Source: Verrucomicrobiota bacterium (GTDB lineage: Bacteria; Chlamydiota; Chlamydiia; Chlamydiales; Rhabdochlamydiaceae). From it: 64,000 nt of DNA. Where the stretch lies: contig JAFEGH010000009.1 of the NCBI GenBank assembly GCA_018240065.1, forward strand, positions 248,001 to 312,000, written 5' to 3'. The translations under genes and the position numbers were made by a program. A model generated the notes under the pieces. It was not told the DNA's origin, searched no databases, and was given only the letters and a program-made list of their open reading frames with translations. Positions 1-10,019 of this stretch are shown here, in pieces (within the stretch, counting starts at the first letter, position 1; each line of letters begins with the position of its first letter).

Positions 1-30
1 ATAGAGGCGCATATGATGCTCATGTGCAGC

Positions 31-52
31 GAGCCTTTGTTCACAAAGGCTC
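31..52. terminator. Hairpin downstream of enolase
   Basis: A perfect 9-bp inverted repeat, GAGCCTTTG / CAAAGGCTC with loop TTCA, lies about 30 bases beyond the eno stop codon on the minus strand. No clear T-run follows on either strand, so it may be a weak terminator or an RNA-stabilising hairpin. Confidence 0.35.
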
Positions 53-79
53 TGGTCAACGTCAATTATCAGGAACCCT

Positions 80-2497
<2,418 letters not shown>

Positions 2498-2501
<4 letters not shown>

Positions 2502-3250
2502 ACGTTTTCCTTCAAGGCGTACATCAAAATTGCTCCGGCTGTTGCGACGTTCAGCGACTCCATCCGGCCCATCATCGGAATGGCGATCAACTGCGAAACT
2601 TTTTTAAGATCTGGCGTCAGTCCGCGCGCTTCATTGCCAAGTGCCAGCGCGAGGGGCGGAGAAGCTTTGCACGCGGCGAGATCAGAGCCTTTTGCATCGG
2701 CTGCAAGAACGCTCATTTTTTTAATCTTTAAGAATTGGGAGAGGTTCTCCCAGGATCCGCTTTTCCAGGGCAGGGTGAAAGTCGCACCTTTGGCCGCGCG
2801 CAGGGCCTTTTCGTTGAATGGATCTGTGCTCCCCTGTGTCAGATACGCCCCGTCCCATCCTAGCGCTTTTGCCGTCCGGAGGAGGGTCCCCAAGTTGCCC
2901 GGGTCGGAGACGCCATCGAGGATCAAGAGGAATTGAGCTGAAGAGAGGTCCGCTTCGGCAGGCATATCGATTTCGGCGGCGATCGGCTCGGGACTTTCAA
3001 GACCGGTGACTTTTTTTAGGATCTGAGGGGTCACGCAAAAGACCTCTTCACATGCAGGAGAAAAAGCAAGAGAGGTTCCGTTCTCGATAAAAAGGGATCG
3101 CAAACGAAATCGAGGGGAAAGTTCTTTAATGAGCTTTTGCCCCGATACGACGATGCGCCGGCATTCATAGCGATAGTCCCTGCTCTCCCGCAACTTGACG
3201 AGGTGCTTGACCAGAGGATGCTGCAAACTGGAAATTTCTCTCAGCGACAT
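2498..3250 (-). CDS. TrmH/SpoU-family RNA 2'-O-methyltransferase
   Basis: SAM-dependent ribose methyltransferase of the SPOUT class acting on rRNA or tRNA; the exact target cannot be told from sequence. The N-terminal substrate-binding domain (about residues 1-85) is followed by the trefoil-knot catalytic domain. Motif 1 is DGVSDPGNLGTLLRTA, motif 2 is LALGNEARGL, and motif 3 is IPMMGRMESLNVATAGAI, which contains the N-V-A-T-A-G knot sequence. The 250-residue length suits the rlmB/tsnR-like branch. It heads the minus-strand cluster trmH-rsgA-eno, with 181 bases of divergent intergenic DNA upstream that must hold its promoter. Confidence 0.9.
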
Positions 3251-3431
3251 AGCAATTTTTTTTTCAATTAAATGCCTTTAATGATCGCAGATTTTCGATT
3301 CTCCAGCAAGAAGCGGATAAAAATAAACTTGCCCTGCATTTGCAAATCCTGATATTTTGCTGCGAATTCCTTGGAAAATTTTAAAAATCCCATGGAGAAA
3401 AGGAGATTAAGCTGCTTATTAGTAGCCCGGC

Positions 3432-4346
3432 ATGAGAAAAAAGAAAGTTAATATTTTATTTTTATTCTTCTTTTCATTTTTTCCGATCCTGTTGATGATC
3501 GGTGGGCTGTTTTTTTGCTGTCGCACGACGGGTTTCAGCCTCGATAAAATCACCTCGCGCCTTTCTTACAATGAAAACTGGGAGATCGAGCCGATTACCG
3601 ACAGGCAAAGAGAGCTGCTCGTCCAGAAGGTCTTTCCCCAGACTTACTACTATCTTGCCGCCGGCAATCAGTGCTATGCCTTCATCAGCGAAGACAGGCA
3701 GTACGTGATGAAATTCTTTAAAATGCAGAGTTTGTTTCCCAAAGAATGGCTGAACAGTTTCCCTCTTTCCCTCCTTCAGAATCTTGGCTTTAAGCATGAG
3801 ACGAGCAACCAGCTCTTCTCTGAAAGGATTTTCGCCAGTTACAAAGATGCCTACGAACACCTTCGGGATGAGACGGGGCTGATCTACATCCATCTGAATA
3901 AAACGCGCGAGTTCAAATCGAATGTTTCCCTTATCGATAGAGAAGGGAAGAAATACACGATCGATCTCGACACTGTCGAATTCGTAGTGCAGAAAAAAGC
4001 GACCAAGATCTACGAACATTTGGACAAATTGCTCGAGACGAAACAATTCGACGACGTCAGAGGGGCTATCCGGTCCTTTTTGCAGCTGATCGCCCTGCGG
4101 TGTGAAAAAGGATTTGTCGATCAGGACTTAAGCATCCGCAATAATTTCGGCTATATCGGCAATGCGGCCATTCAGTTCGATTGTGCAACGCTGACGCGGG
4201 ACAGCTCCATGAAATATCCTCTCAACTTCCGCCAGGAGATTTTAGAGGCCGCAGAGAGGCTCGACGACTGGGCCAGAATGAAATTCCCCGAGGGCACCCT
4301 GTATATTCAGGACGAGGCCCAGCGCATCATCAATCAATCCTTTTAA
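3432..4346 (+). CDS. Membrane-anchored protein with kinase-like motif pattern (paralogue 1)
   Basis: I know no named family for this 304-residue protein. Residues 9-30 form a hydrophobic signal anchor ending in two cysteines. The rest suggests a degenerate protein-kinase fold: a glycine turn followed by AFISEDRQYVMKFFK (K94 in the position of the ATP-binding lysine), a D-x-D-x4-N-N-F-G catalytic-loop-like stretch (D230, D232, N237/N238) and FDCATL (D250) where kinases have DFG. It is paralogous and convergent to the gene at 4534-5424: both share FSLDKITS, SED(R/K)(Q/K)Y, the (I/L)(Y/I)(I/V)HLN block and the catalytic-loop region. The fold is my inference from motif spacing. It could also be a non-catalytic chlamydial membrane protein. 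Confidence 0.8.
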   Translation: MRKKKVNILFLFFFSFFPILLMIGGLFFCCRTTGFSLDKITSRLSYNENWEIEPITDRQRELLVQKVFPQTYYYLAAGNQCYAFISEDRQYVMKFFKMQSLFPKEWLNSFPLSLLQNLGFKHETSNQLFSERIFASYKDAYEHLRDETGLIYIHLNKTREFKSNVSLIDREGKKYTIDLDTVEFVVQKKATKIYEHLDKLLETKQFDDVRGAIRSFLQLIALRCEKGFVDQDLSIRNNFGYIGNAAIQFDCATLTRDSSMKYPLNFRQEILEAAERLDDWARMKFPEGTLYIQDEAQRIINQSF

Positions 4347-4533
4347 TCTTATCTTCTAAGCCAGCTCAGCTCTCTTTTGTCGCTAAAGGTTAATATCCGT
4401 CCTCTGGCAAAAACACGGCCATTCATGATGGCTTGAAAATTCTATGCCCTAAGGTCTGTTTTTCGCAGGCTTGGGCACCCGCGGCGTCGCAGGTTAAGGC
4501 TCCTCCTGTTCTGTGGAGACGAGTGGGGGAACG

Positions 4534-5424
4534 CTACTTTGTTGATTCTGTGAGGCAGTGTTCGAAATGATCAGAGAGCTCAGGGTAGTTTTTCTCGAGC
4601 CAGATTTTAAAGCTGTGGGTGATGCTTCCCACTTCCTGCTTATAGGCGAGGTTATGCTGGCGCACAGGATCGATCCGGAGCTTGCCGATATCGATCTGGA
4701 CGGCGACATCATCGATGAGTCCGAAGTTTTTGCGTAGGATGGGGTCGTTGTCGACGACGCCTTTCTGACCAAGATAGTTGATGAGGCTGAAGACAGAGCA
4801 GATGATGTTTTTTGCGCCCTGTATGTCGCCGTTATGCATCAACTCGGAGATGCGGGAGTAGATGAGCTGAGCGCGTTTTTGAACATAAAAACTGGTCTTG
4901 TCGATTTCGACGATGTGCCGCTCTCCGTGCTTATCGAAAATGACGACTTTTTTATTGAGGTCGCGGGTATTGTTGAGATGGACGTAAATCAGGCCCGATT
5001 CTTTTTTCAGTTCAAGGAATGCAGTTTTGCAAGCAGAAAAAGTGGCTCTGCATTTTTTGTATTTGAAAAGATATTCCTGATAATAGGGATTGAGAGAGAC
5101 AGGGATGTAGGCAAGCCAGCTGCTGGGGCGCAGCTTTTGCTGCTTGAGGAATTTGAGGATGTATTTTTTATCTTCCGAAAGGAAGACATAGGCTTGCGAG
5201 CCTTTGCTGTAATAAGTGAATTTTTGGCTCAGGATTTGGTCGAGTGACTTTTGCTCTTCAGCGGAGAGCGGAGGGATGTCCCACTCGTGGGAATAGCTTT
5301 GAGAAGAGGTGATTTTATCCAGGGAAAATCGGTTCGAAGAGTGATGGGCAAAGCGATCAATCCCTAAAAAAAGGGAAATGGCAAATAGAAAAAAAGCACT
5401 GCCAATGTAGATTTTTTTTAACAT
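4534..5424 (-). CDS. Membrane-anchored protein with kinase-like motif pattern (paralogue 2)
   Basis: Sister of the gene at 3432-4346, in convergent orientation. I place the start at the ATG at 5424, just after the CCA-enzyme stop; a GTG at 5442 in the same frame would give 6 more residues and a 13-base overlap. After an N-terminal membrane anchor, it has FSLDKITSSQSY, then YVFLSEDKKYILKFLK with the putative nucleotide lysine, VDNDPILRKNFG as catalytic-loop-like segment and QIDIGKL (DIG) in the DFG position. This copy keeps D-x4/5-N and DIG better than its sister. It follows the CCA-adding enzyme on the same strand and may be cotranscribed with it. Enzymatic activity is unproven; only the paralogy is directly visible. 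Confidence 0.8.
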   Translation of the reverse strand: MLKKIYIGSAFFLFAISLFLGIDRFAHHSSNRFSLDKITSSQSYSHEWDIPPLSAEEQKSLDQILSQKFTYYSKGSQAYVFLSEDKKYILKFLKQQKLRPSSWLAYIPVSLNPYYQEYLFKYKKCRATFSACKTAFLELKKESGLIYVHLNNTRDLNKKVVIFDKHGERHIVEIDKTSFYVQKRAQLIYSRISELMHNGDIQGAKNIICSVFSLINYLGQKGVVDNDPILRKNFGLIDDVAVQIDIGKLRIDPVRQHNLAYKQEVGSITHSFKIWLEKNYPELSDHFEHCLTESTK

Positions 5425-5429
5425 AGGTC

Positions 5430-6671
5430 TCAAGTATTCCACAGCGCGGAATTTTTGAGCAGCTGAATTATTGCGTTTCTGTCTTCGATCCCTTCGTTGA
5501 CGCTGAGCCTCTCAGCTTCTTTGAGAAGGATCCCCATTTTTTTTCCTGGCTGGACCCCTTCTTTCATCAGATGGTCGGCCCGCACGATCGGGCTTTGCGA
5601 ATGGATCCGCAGAATTGCCTGCTCAAGAATTTGACGGCGCCGTTTATGGGTTTCCAAAAAAGACTGTCTTTTTTCCATTGGAAGGTGAGCGGCGACGATC
5701 TCGATGCTGATGGCAGCGTGGGGACTCGCGTAGAATTGGGCCCATTCGATTTTTTCGAGCCTGGACTGCCACTCTTCGGGCATGAGCAGCATTTGTTTGC
5801 CGTGGTGGAGAAACCGGACCGTTTCGCGCTCTGTGCGCGACAACTTTAAGTAATCGCAAAGCTCGAATAGTTGCTCAAGGGATTGGCCGGGAAACAATTC
5901 CAGAAGTTCCGCAACCGTTGGCGCTTCCTTGGGAAATGAAGAGAGGGAATCGAGACGTTTTTGGATCTCTTCAATGCTTAAGCCTTTTAATTGAGGGAAG
6001 ATTGTCGGCAGCAGATTTAGACGATGCAAAGTGACCAGTCCCGTGTCAAAGTGGGCGAACTGCGACATTTTTTTGAATTCCTGCCATACCCTTTCCATGG
6101 CCACAGCTGGAAAGAGGCTTTCGGAGTGGGCCAATATGGCTTGCAGCGTCTCCGATTCGATAGGGAAATTAAATCGGGTCGAATAGCGCACGGCGCGCAT
6201 CATTCGCAGGCGGTCTTCTAGAAATCGCTCATGGGCGTTGCCAATGGCGCGAATCACCCCTTTTTTTAGGTCTTTTTGACCGTCGACAAAGTCATAGAGT
6301 TTGTTGTTGAGGGGATCCCAGAACATCCCGTTGATTGTAAAATCCCGTCTCTGAGCGTCTTCTTCCGGAGACGCGGACTCGATATTTGTGGGCCGCCTTC
6401 CGTCGAGGTATCCCGTCTCTTTACGGAAAGTGGCGACTTCAAAATGGTGTCCTTCCGCGACGACGATGACGATGCCGAAAGCGACCCCGACGGGGATCGT
6501 CTTCGGAAAAAGAGCCTGGATCTGTTCGACCGACGCTGAGGTGGCGATGTCGATGTCGTCTGACGGGTGCTGCATGAGATAATCGCGCACCCATCCGCCC
6601 GCAAAATAGGCTGTGTGGCCTGCGTCGGAGAGCCGTTTGACGACAGATGTGGCATGATGGCGAGCTGGCAT
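5430..6671 (-). CDS. CCA tRNA nucleotidyltransferase / poly(A) polymerase family
   Basis: Class II nucleotidyltransferase that adds or repairs the 3' CCA of tRNA, or polyadenylates RNA; sequence alone does not settle which. The head domain carries GGWVRDYL, the two catalytic aspartates in DDIDIAT, the RRDFTINGMFWDP motif (which sits with the RRDFTING signature) and EDRLRMMRAVRYSTRFNF of the neck. A C-terminal helical body follows to residue 413. No HD phosphohydrolase motif is obvious. ATG 6671 gives a normal N-terminus. It is divergent from mutL across about 160 bases that should hold both promoters. Confidence 0.92.
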   Translation of the reverse strand: MPARHHATSVVKRLSDAGHTAYFAGGWVRDYLMQHPSDDIDIATSASVEQIQALFPKTIPVGVAFGIVIVVAEGHHFEVATFRKETGYLDGRRPTNIESASPEEDAQRRDFTINGMFWDPLNNKLYDFVDGQKDLKKGVIRAIGNAHERFLEDRLRMMRAVRYSTRFNFPIESETLQAILAHSESLFPAVAMERVWQEFKKMSQFAHFDTGLVTLHRLNLLPTIFPQLKGLSIEEIQKRLDSLSSFPKEAPTVAELLELFPGQSLEQLFELCDYLKLSRTERETVRFLHHGKQMLLMPEEWQSRLEKIEWAQFYASPHAAISIEIVAAHLPMEKRQSFLETHKRRRQILEQAILRIHSQSPIVRADHLMKEGVQPGKKMGILLKEAERLSVNEGIEDRNAIIQLLKNSALWNT

Positions 6672-6833
6672 GGCGTTTCTTTTATTCCAGCATAGGGTAT
6701 CATGAACTTTTGTTACGAGAAAGATTCTATCTCAGCATTTGAAAAACATCGACTCTGGGAGATCTTTTCGTAACCTTGGAAAGACGAAAAAAGCATGATC
6801 CTCAAAATATGGGGATAGATTCAAGGATGTTCC

Positions 6834-8606
6834 ATGCCGAGTAAAATTAGGATCCTTTCCGATCAGACGATCAATCAGATTGCAGCTGGCGAGGTGATCG
6901 AAAACCCCGCTTCTGTCGTCAAAGAGCTGGTCGAGAATGCCGTCGACGCGGGCGCCCGACATGTAACGATCGAAATCCTCGGAGGCGGTTTTCAGCTGAT
7001 CAAAATCAGCGATGACGGCAGTGGGATGTCCCCTGACGATGCCGTTCTTTGCCTCGAGAGGCATGCGACCTCGAAGATTACCGGCGCGGATGATCTCTTT
7101 TCATTAACGACGATGGGGTTCAGGGGAGAGGCGCTCGCCTCGATCGCCGCCATCTCGAAGACAAGCCTATTCTCCGCTCTCGAAGGATCTCCGGCGGTCA
7201 ATCTCGAAGTAGAAGGAGGGAAGATCGCCCACGTCGGGCCTGCCGCTAGGGCAAGAGGCACGACGATCGAGGTCCGCTCTTTATTCTACAACGTGCCTGC
7301 GCGCAAGAAATTTCAAAAAAGTCCGGCCGCGAGCAGCGCGGAGATCACCAAAGTTGTCACTCAGCTGGCTCTTGCCCATCCCGAGGTCGGTTTCGAACTG
7401 ATCCAGCAGAACCGTTCTCATTTTAATCTGCCGGCGTCCGGGGGAGAAGATTTCCTGACTTTGCTAAAAACGCGCGCTGATGCCCTGTTGGGTTCTGACT
7501 TCCTCCCTTCCTGCCGCCCATTTGAGCTGAATGAAAAAAGCTGTGAAGGTAAAGGTCTAATCGCAGATCCTCTTTTTTCACGCCATAATCGCTCGGGCCA
7601 GTATCTCTTCGTCAACCGACGGCCCGTCGTCTGTTTTCCAATCTCCTATGCGGTGCGCGATGCGTACGGAACCCGTCTTGGCTCGGATCGGCATCCGGTC
7701 TATCTTCTGCATCTCTTTCTTTCTCCTGAACTTGTCGACGTCAATGTCCATCCTCAGAAAAGAGAGGTCCGTTTGAGAGAGGAGAGCATGCTGAAGTATG
7801 CCCTTCACGGAGCCGTGAATTCCGCGCTTGGCGGTGTTGAGACCCCATCTCCCGCCGCCGCCCCGCCGGAGGGCAGGGACTTCTCCTCCTTTTTTTCCCA
7901 GCCGTCCTATCCCGATTTTTCGGAGCCTTTGACTTTAAAAGAAGAGGAAGGTCCTCCTCCCTCTCAGGAACTCAATTTTGAGAATCCGATCCAATTGGTC
8001 GGACTGCACGGAAGGTATCTGCTTGTCGAGGCGGCAAGTTTGCCCGCTGTTTTTTTTGCCGATAAACAACGGGCTCGCTCCGGAGTGGTATGGATCGATC
8101 TTCCTGCTTCCGAGGCCAGGGTTCAATTCGATGCGCTGCTTAAGAATGCCGAAGAGGTTCCTGTGAGCCAGGGGCTTCTTTTGCCTGCGACAGTGAACTT
8201 TTCTAGGGCCGAGGCCCAACTATTGCAGGCGCATCTGGACACTGTGCAAAAACTAGGGCTGCAAGTGCGCGAGGCCGGCGACGCGGCGTTTTTGATTGAA
8301 GGGGTCCCCCCTTTCATCAACGCATCAGATGTGCGGCCAGTTCTAATGGAGATGATCGGCGAGCTGCAAAATCTTGAGAGGGAAAAGACGCGCTCGGAAT
8401 CTGCTTTGCGGCGCCTAGCTGCTCATTTAAGCCGCGCCAGCCGCTCGCGCGGGCAGTATTATCAGCTCGAAGAAGCGCGGCAGATTGTCGAAAAATTGAT
8501 GAAGACGGGCGACCCTCTCCATTGCCCGCAGGGAAAACGGACCGCATACCATGTCACGGAGGATGAAATTGAAAGCTACTTCACCGCAAAACACAAAACG
8601 AGTTAA
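6834..8606 (+). CDS. mutL: DNA mismatch repair protein MutL
   Basis: GHKL ATPase that couples mismatch recognition by MutS to strand processing. The N-terminal ATPase domain shows IAAGEVIENPASVVKELVEN (motif I), DDGSGM (motif II) and TMGFRGEALASIAAIS (motif III). Residues 230-330 form the transducer region. A proline-rich linker (around residues 335-380) leads to a C-terminal dimerisation domain. Where nicking MutLs have DQHAxxE, this one has ADKQRARSGVV, and the CPHGRP-like motif reads CPQGKRT, so it probably lacks endonuclease activity. An AAGG precedes the ATG. The 3' end overlaps the following peptidase gene. Confidence 0.95.
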   Translation: MPSKIRILSDQTINQIAAGEVIENPASVVKELVENAVDAGARHVTIEILGGGFQLIKISDDGSGMSPDDAVLCLERHATSKITGADDLFSLTTMGFRGEALASIAAISKTSLFSALEGSPAVNLEVEGGKIAHVGPAARARGTTIEVRSLFYNVPARKKFQKSPAASSAEITKVVTQLALAHPEVGFELIQQNRSHFNLPASGGEDFLTLLKTRADALLGSDFLPSCRPFELNEKSCEGKGLIADPLFSRHNRSGQYLFVNRRPVVCFPISYAVRDAYGTRLGSDRHPVYLLHLFLSPELVDVNVHPQKREVRLREESMLKYALHGAVNSALGGVETPSPAAAPPEGRDFSSFFSQPSYPDFSEPLTLKEEEGPPPSQELNFENPIQLVGLHGRYLLVEAASLPAVFFADKQRARSGVVWIDLPASEARVQFDALLKNAEEVPVSQGLLLPATVNFSRAEAQLLQAHLDTVQKLGLQVREAGDAAFLIEGVPPFINASDVRPVLMEMIGELQNLEREKTRSESALRRLAAHLSRASRSRGQYYQLEEARQIVEKLMKTGDPLHCPQGKRTAYHVTEDEIESYFTAKHKTS

Positions 8607-9636
8607 AAATTTGCAGAAAAGGCTGAAAGGCTCGGGCCTTGACGCCTGTTTGATCGAATCTAGCGTCGATCTTTTTTATTTTACGGGACTCAAACTTTCT
8701 GCGGGGAGGCTGCTCGTACATGAAAAAAGCTCGCTGCTTCTGGTCGACGGCAGATACCTGCAGATCGCTAAAGAGAAATCGAAGCTTCCTACCGCTCTGG
8801 ACAGTCCTGCGGAATTTGAAGCGTTTTGTAAAAAAAACCGGATCATCCGTCTGGGATTTGACGGAGGGCATACCAGCTACGATCAGTATAAGCGCCTCAA
8901 AAAAGGATTCAAAGTTGAGCTTGTTCCCTCGACTCCGTTTTTTAAAGTATGCCGCTCGATCAAGGACCGGGCAGAAATTTCCGCGATGAAGAAAAGCGCC
9001 GAGCTTTTGTGGCAGGGGTTTCAATTCTTGCGCAAGTCGCTAAAAAAAGGGATCACAGAGAAAGAACTTTCCAAACGCTTCGAGATCTTCTGCCTGGAAA
9101 GAGGCGCTGAGCGACTGGCGTTTGAACCGATCATCGCCTTCGGAAAGAACAGCGCCATGCCCCATTACCGCTCGCACGATGTCCCTCTTAAAGAAGGGGA
9201 TATCGTCTTGATCGACATCGGCATAGTCCTGGATGGATACAATTCCGATATGACGCGCGTCGTCTTCTTTAAAAAGGAAGACCCCTATCTTTCCAGGCTC
9301 TATGAGATCGCAAAAGAGGCGCAAAAGAGCGCGCTCAAACATTGCCGGCCTGGCGTGAAATTAAAGGAATTGGACTTAAGCGCAAGAAAAGTGATGGCAA
9401 GGGAAAAAGTTGAGGAGCTGTTCGTCCATGGCCTTGGCCACGGCGTCGGACTTGAATGCCATGAGTTTCCCCGCGTCAACAGCAAGGGGGAAGATAAAGA
9501 TATCGTACTTGAGGAAGGGATGGTCATCACTGTCGAGCCAGGTCTCTATGTTCCGGGCAAAGGAGGGGTGCGCTATGAGGACACTGTGGTCGTCACCGCC
9601 AAGGGGCACCTCAATTTTTACCCTGATGCTGTTTGA
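8551..9636 (+). CDS. pepP: Xaa-Pro aminopeptidase (M24B family)
   Basis: Metallopeptidase that removes N-terminal residues preceding proline. A creatinase-like N-domain (residues 10-130) precedes the pita-bread catalytic domain. The five metal ligands are visible: D in VLIDIGIVLDG, D in YNSDMTR, H in VHGLGHGVGLECHE, E in VITVEPGLY and E in VRYEDTVVV. The 361-residue length is normal for the short bacterial M24B type. The start is uncertain: the ATG at 8551 has no good ribosome site, whereas GGAGG at 8558-8562 lies 6 bases before an in-frame TTG at 8569. Either way it overlaps mutL, which suggests coupled translation. Confidence 0.93.
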   Translation: MSRRMKLKATSPQNTKRVKNLQKRLKGSGLDACLIESSVDLFYFTGLKLSAGRLLVHEKSSLLLVDGRYLQIAKEKSKLPTALDSPAEFEAFCKKNRIIRLGFDGGHTSYDQYKRLKKGFKVELVPSTPFFKVCRSIKDRAEISAMKKSAELLWQGFQFLRKSLKKGITEKELSKRFEIFCLERGAERLAFEPIIAFGKNSAMPHYRSHDVPLKEGDIVLIDIGIVLDGYNSDMTRVVFFKKEDPYLSRLYEIAKEAQKSALKHCRPGVKLKELDLSARKVMAREKVEELFVHGLGHGVGLECHEFPRVNSKGEDKDIVLEEGMVITVEPGLYVPGKGGVRYEDTVVVTAKGHLNFYPDAV

Positions 9637-9677
9637 TCATTTGCCCGAACCCCTTCAAAATTTGGTTTGGGTATCAG

Positions 9678-9998
9678 CTATAACTCTTTAGGGCTGATCA
9701 TCCAAACGTCGCGAGACAGCGTCCCTTTAGGGCGGCCTATCAGTTTGCCCGCTTCCGTGAGCTTAAATAGAACAGTTTCTTTGCTTTCAAATGGTGTCAG
9801 TGTGTATTTCCCTTCAATGATTTGCCCGTTTTCTCTGGAGGAGATCAATTCGATTTTAATATCTCGATTTGGACCTAAGGGAACAATAAAAGTGATGACA
9901 CCGTTCTTCTCGATCAACTTGAGAGGGATCTCATTTTCGACTAAACCTCCAAAATGAAAAACCCATTTCTTTCTTAGATCCAACACAGGTGAAGCCAT
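9678..9998 (-). CDS. Small orphan protein downstream of the pentein gene
   Basis: A 106-residue protein with no cysteine and no signal peptide, rich in short beta-like stretches (KWVFHFGG, GVITFIVPLG, DIKIELIS). I do not recognise a family. AAGGAAAACAA immediately before the ATG at 9998 is a good ribosome-binding site, which supports it as a real gene. It begins 21 bases after the stop of the 727-residue pentein-domain gene on the same strand, so the two are probably one operon. A partner, chaperone or immunity-type role is conceivable but purely speculative. Confidence 0.65.
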   Translation of the reverse strand: MASPVLDLRKKWVFHFGGLVENEIPLKLIEKNGVITFIVPLGPNRDIKIELISSRENGQIIEGKYTLTPFESKETVLFKLTEAGKLIGRPKGTLSRDVWMISPKEL

Positions 9999-10019
9999 TT
10001 GTTTTCCTTTTTGCTTTTT

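Noticed and set aside
4420-4440. Small palindrome GCCAT-TCATG-ATGGC between the kinase-like genes
   Set aside because: Short stem with no T-run; too weak to call a terminator.
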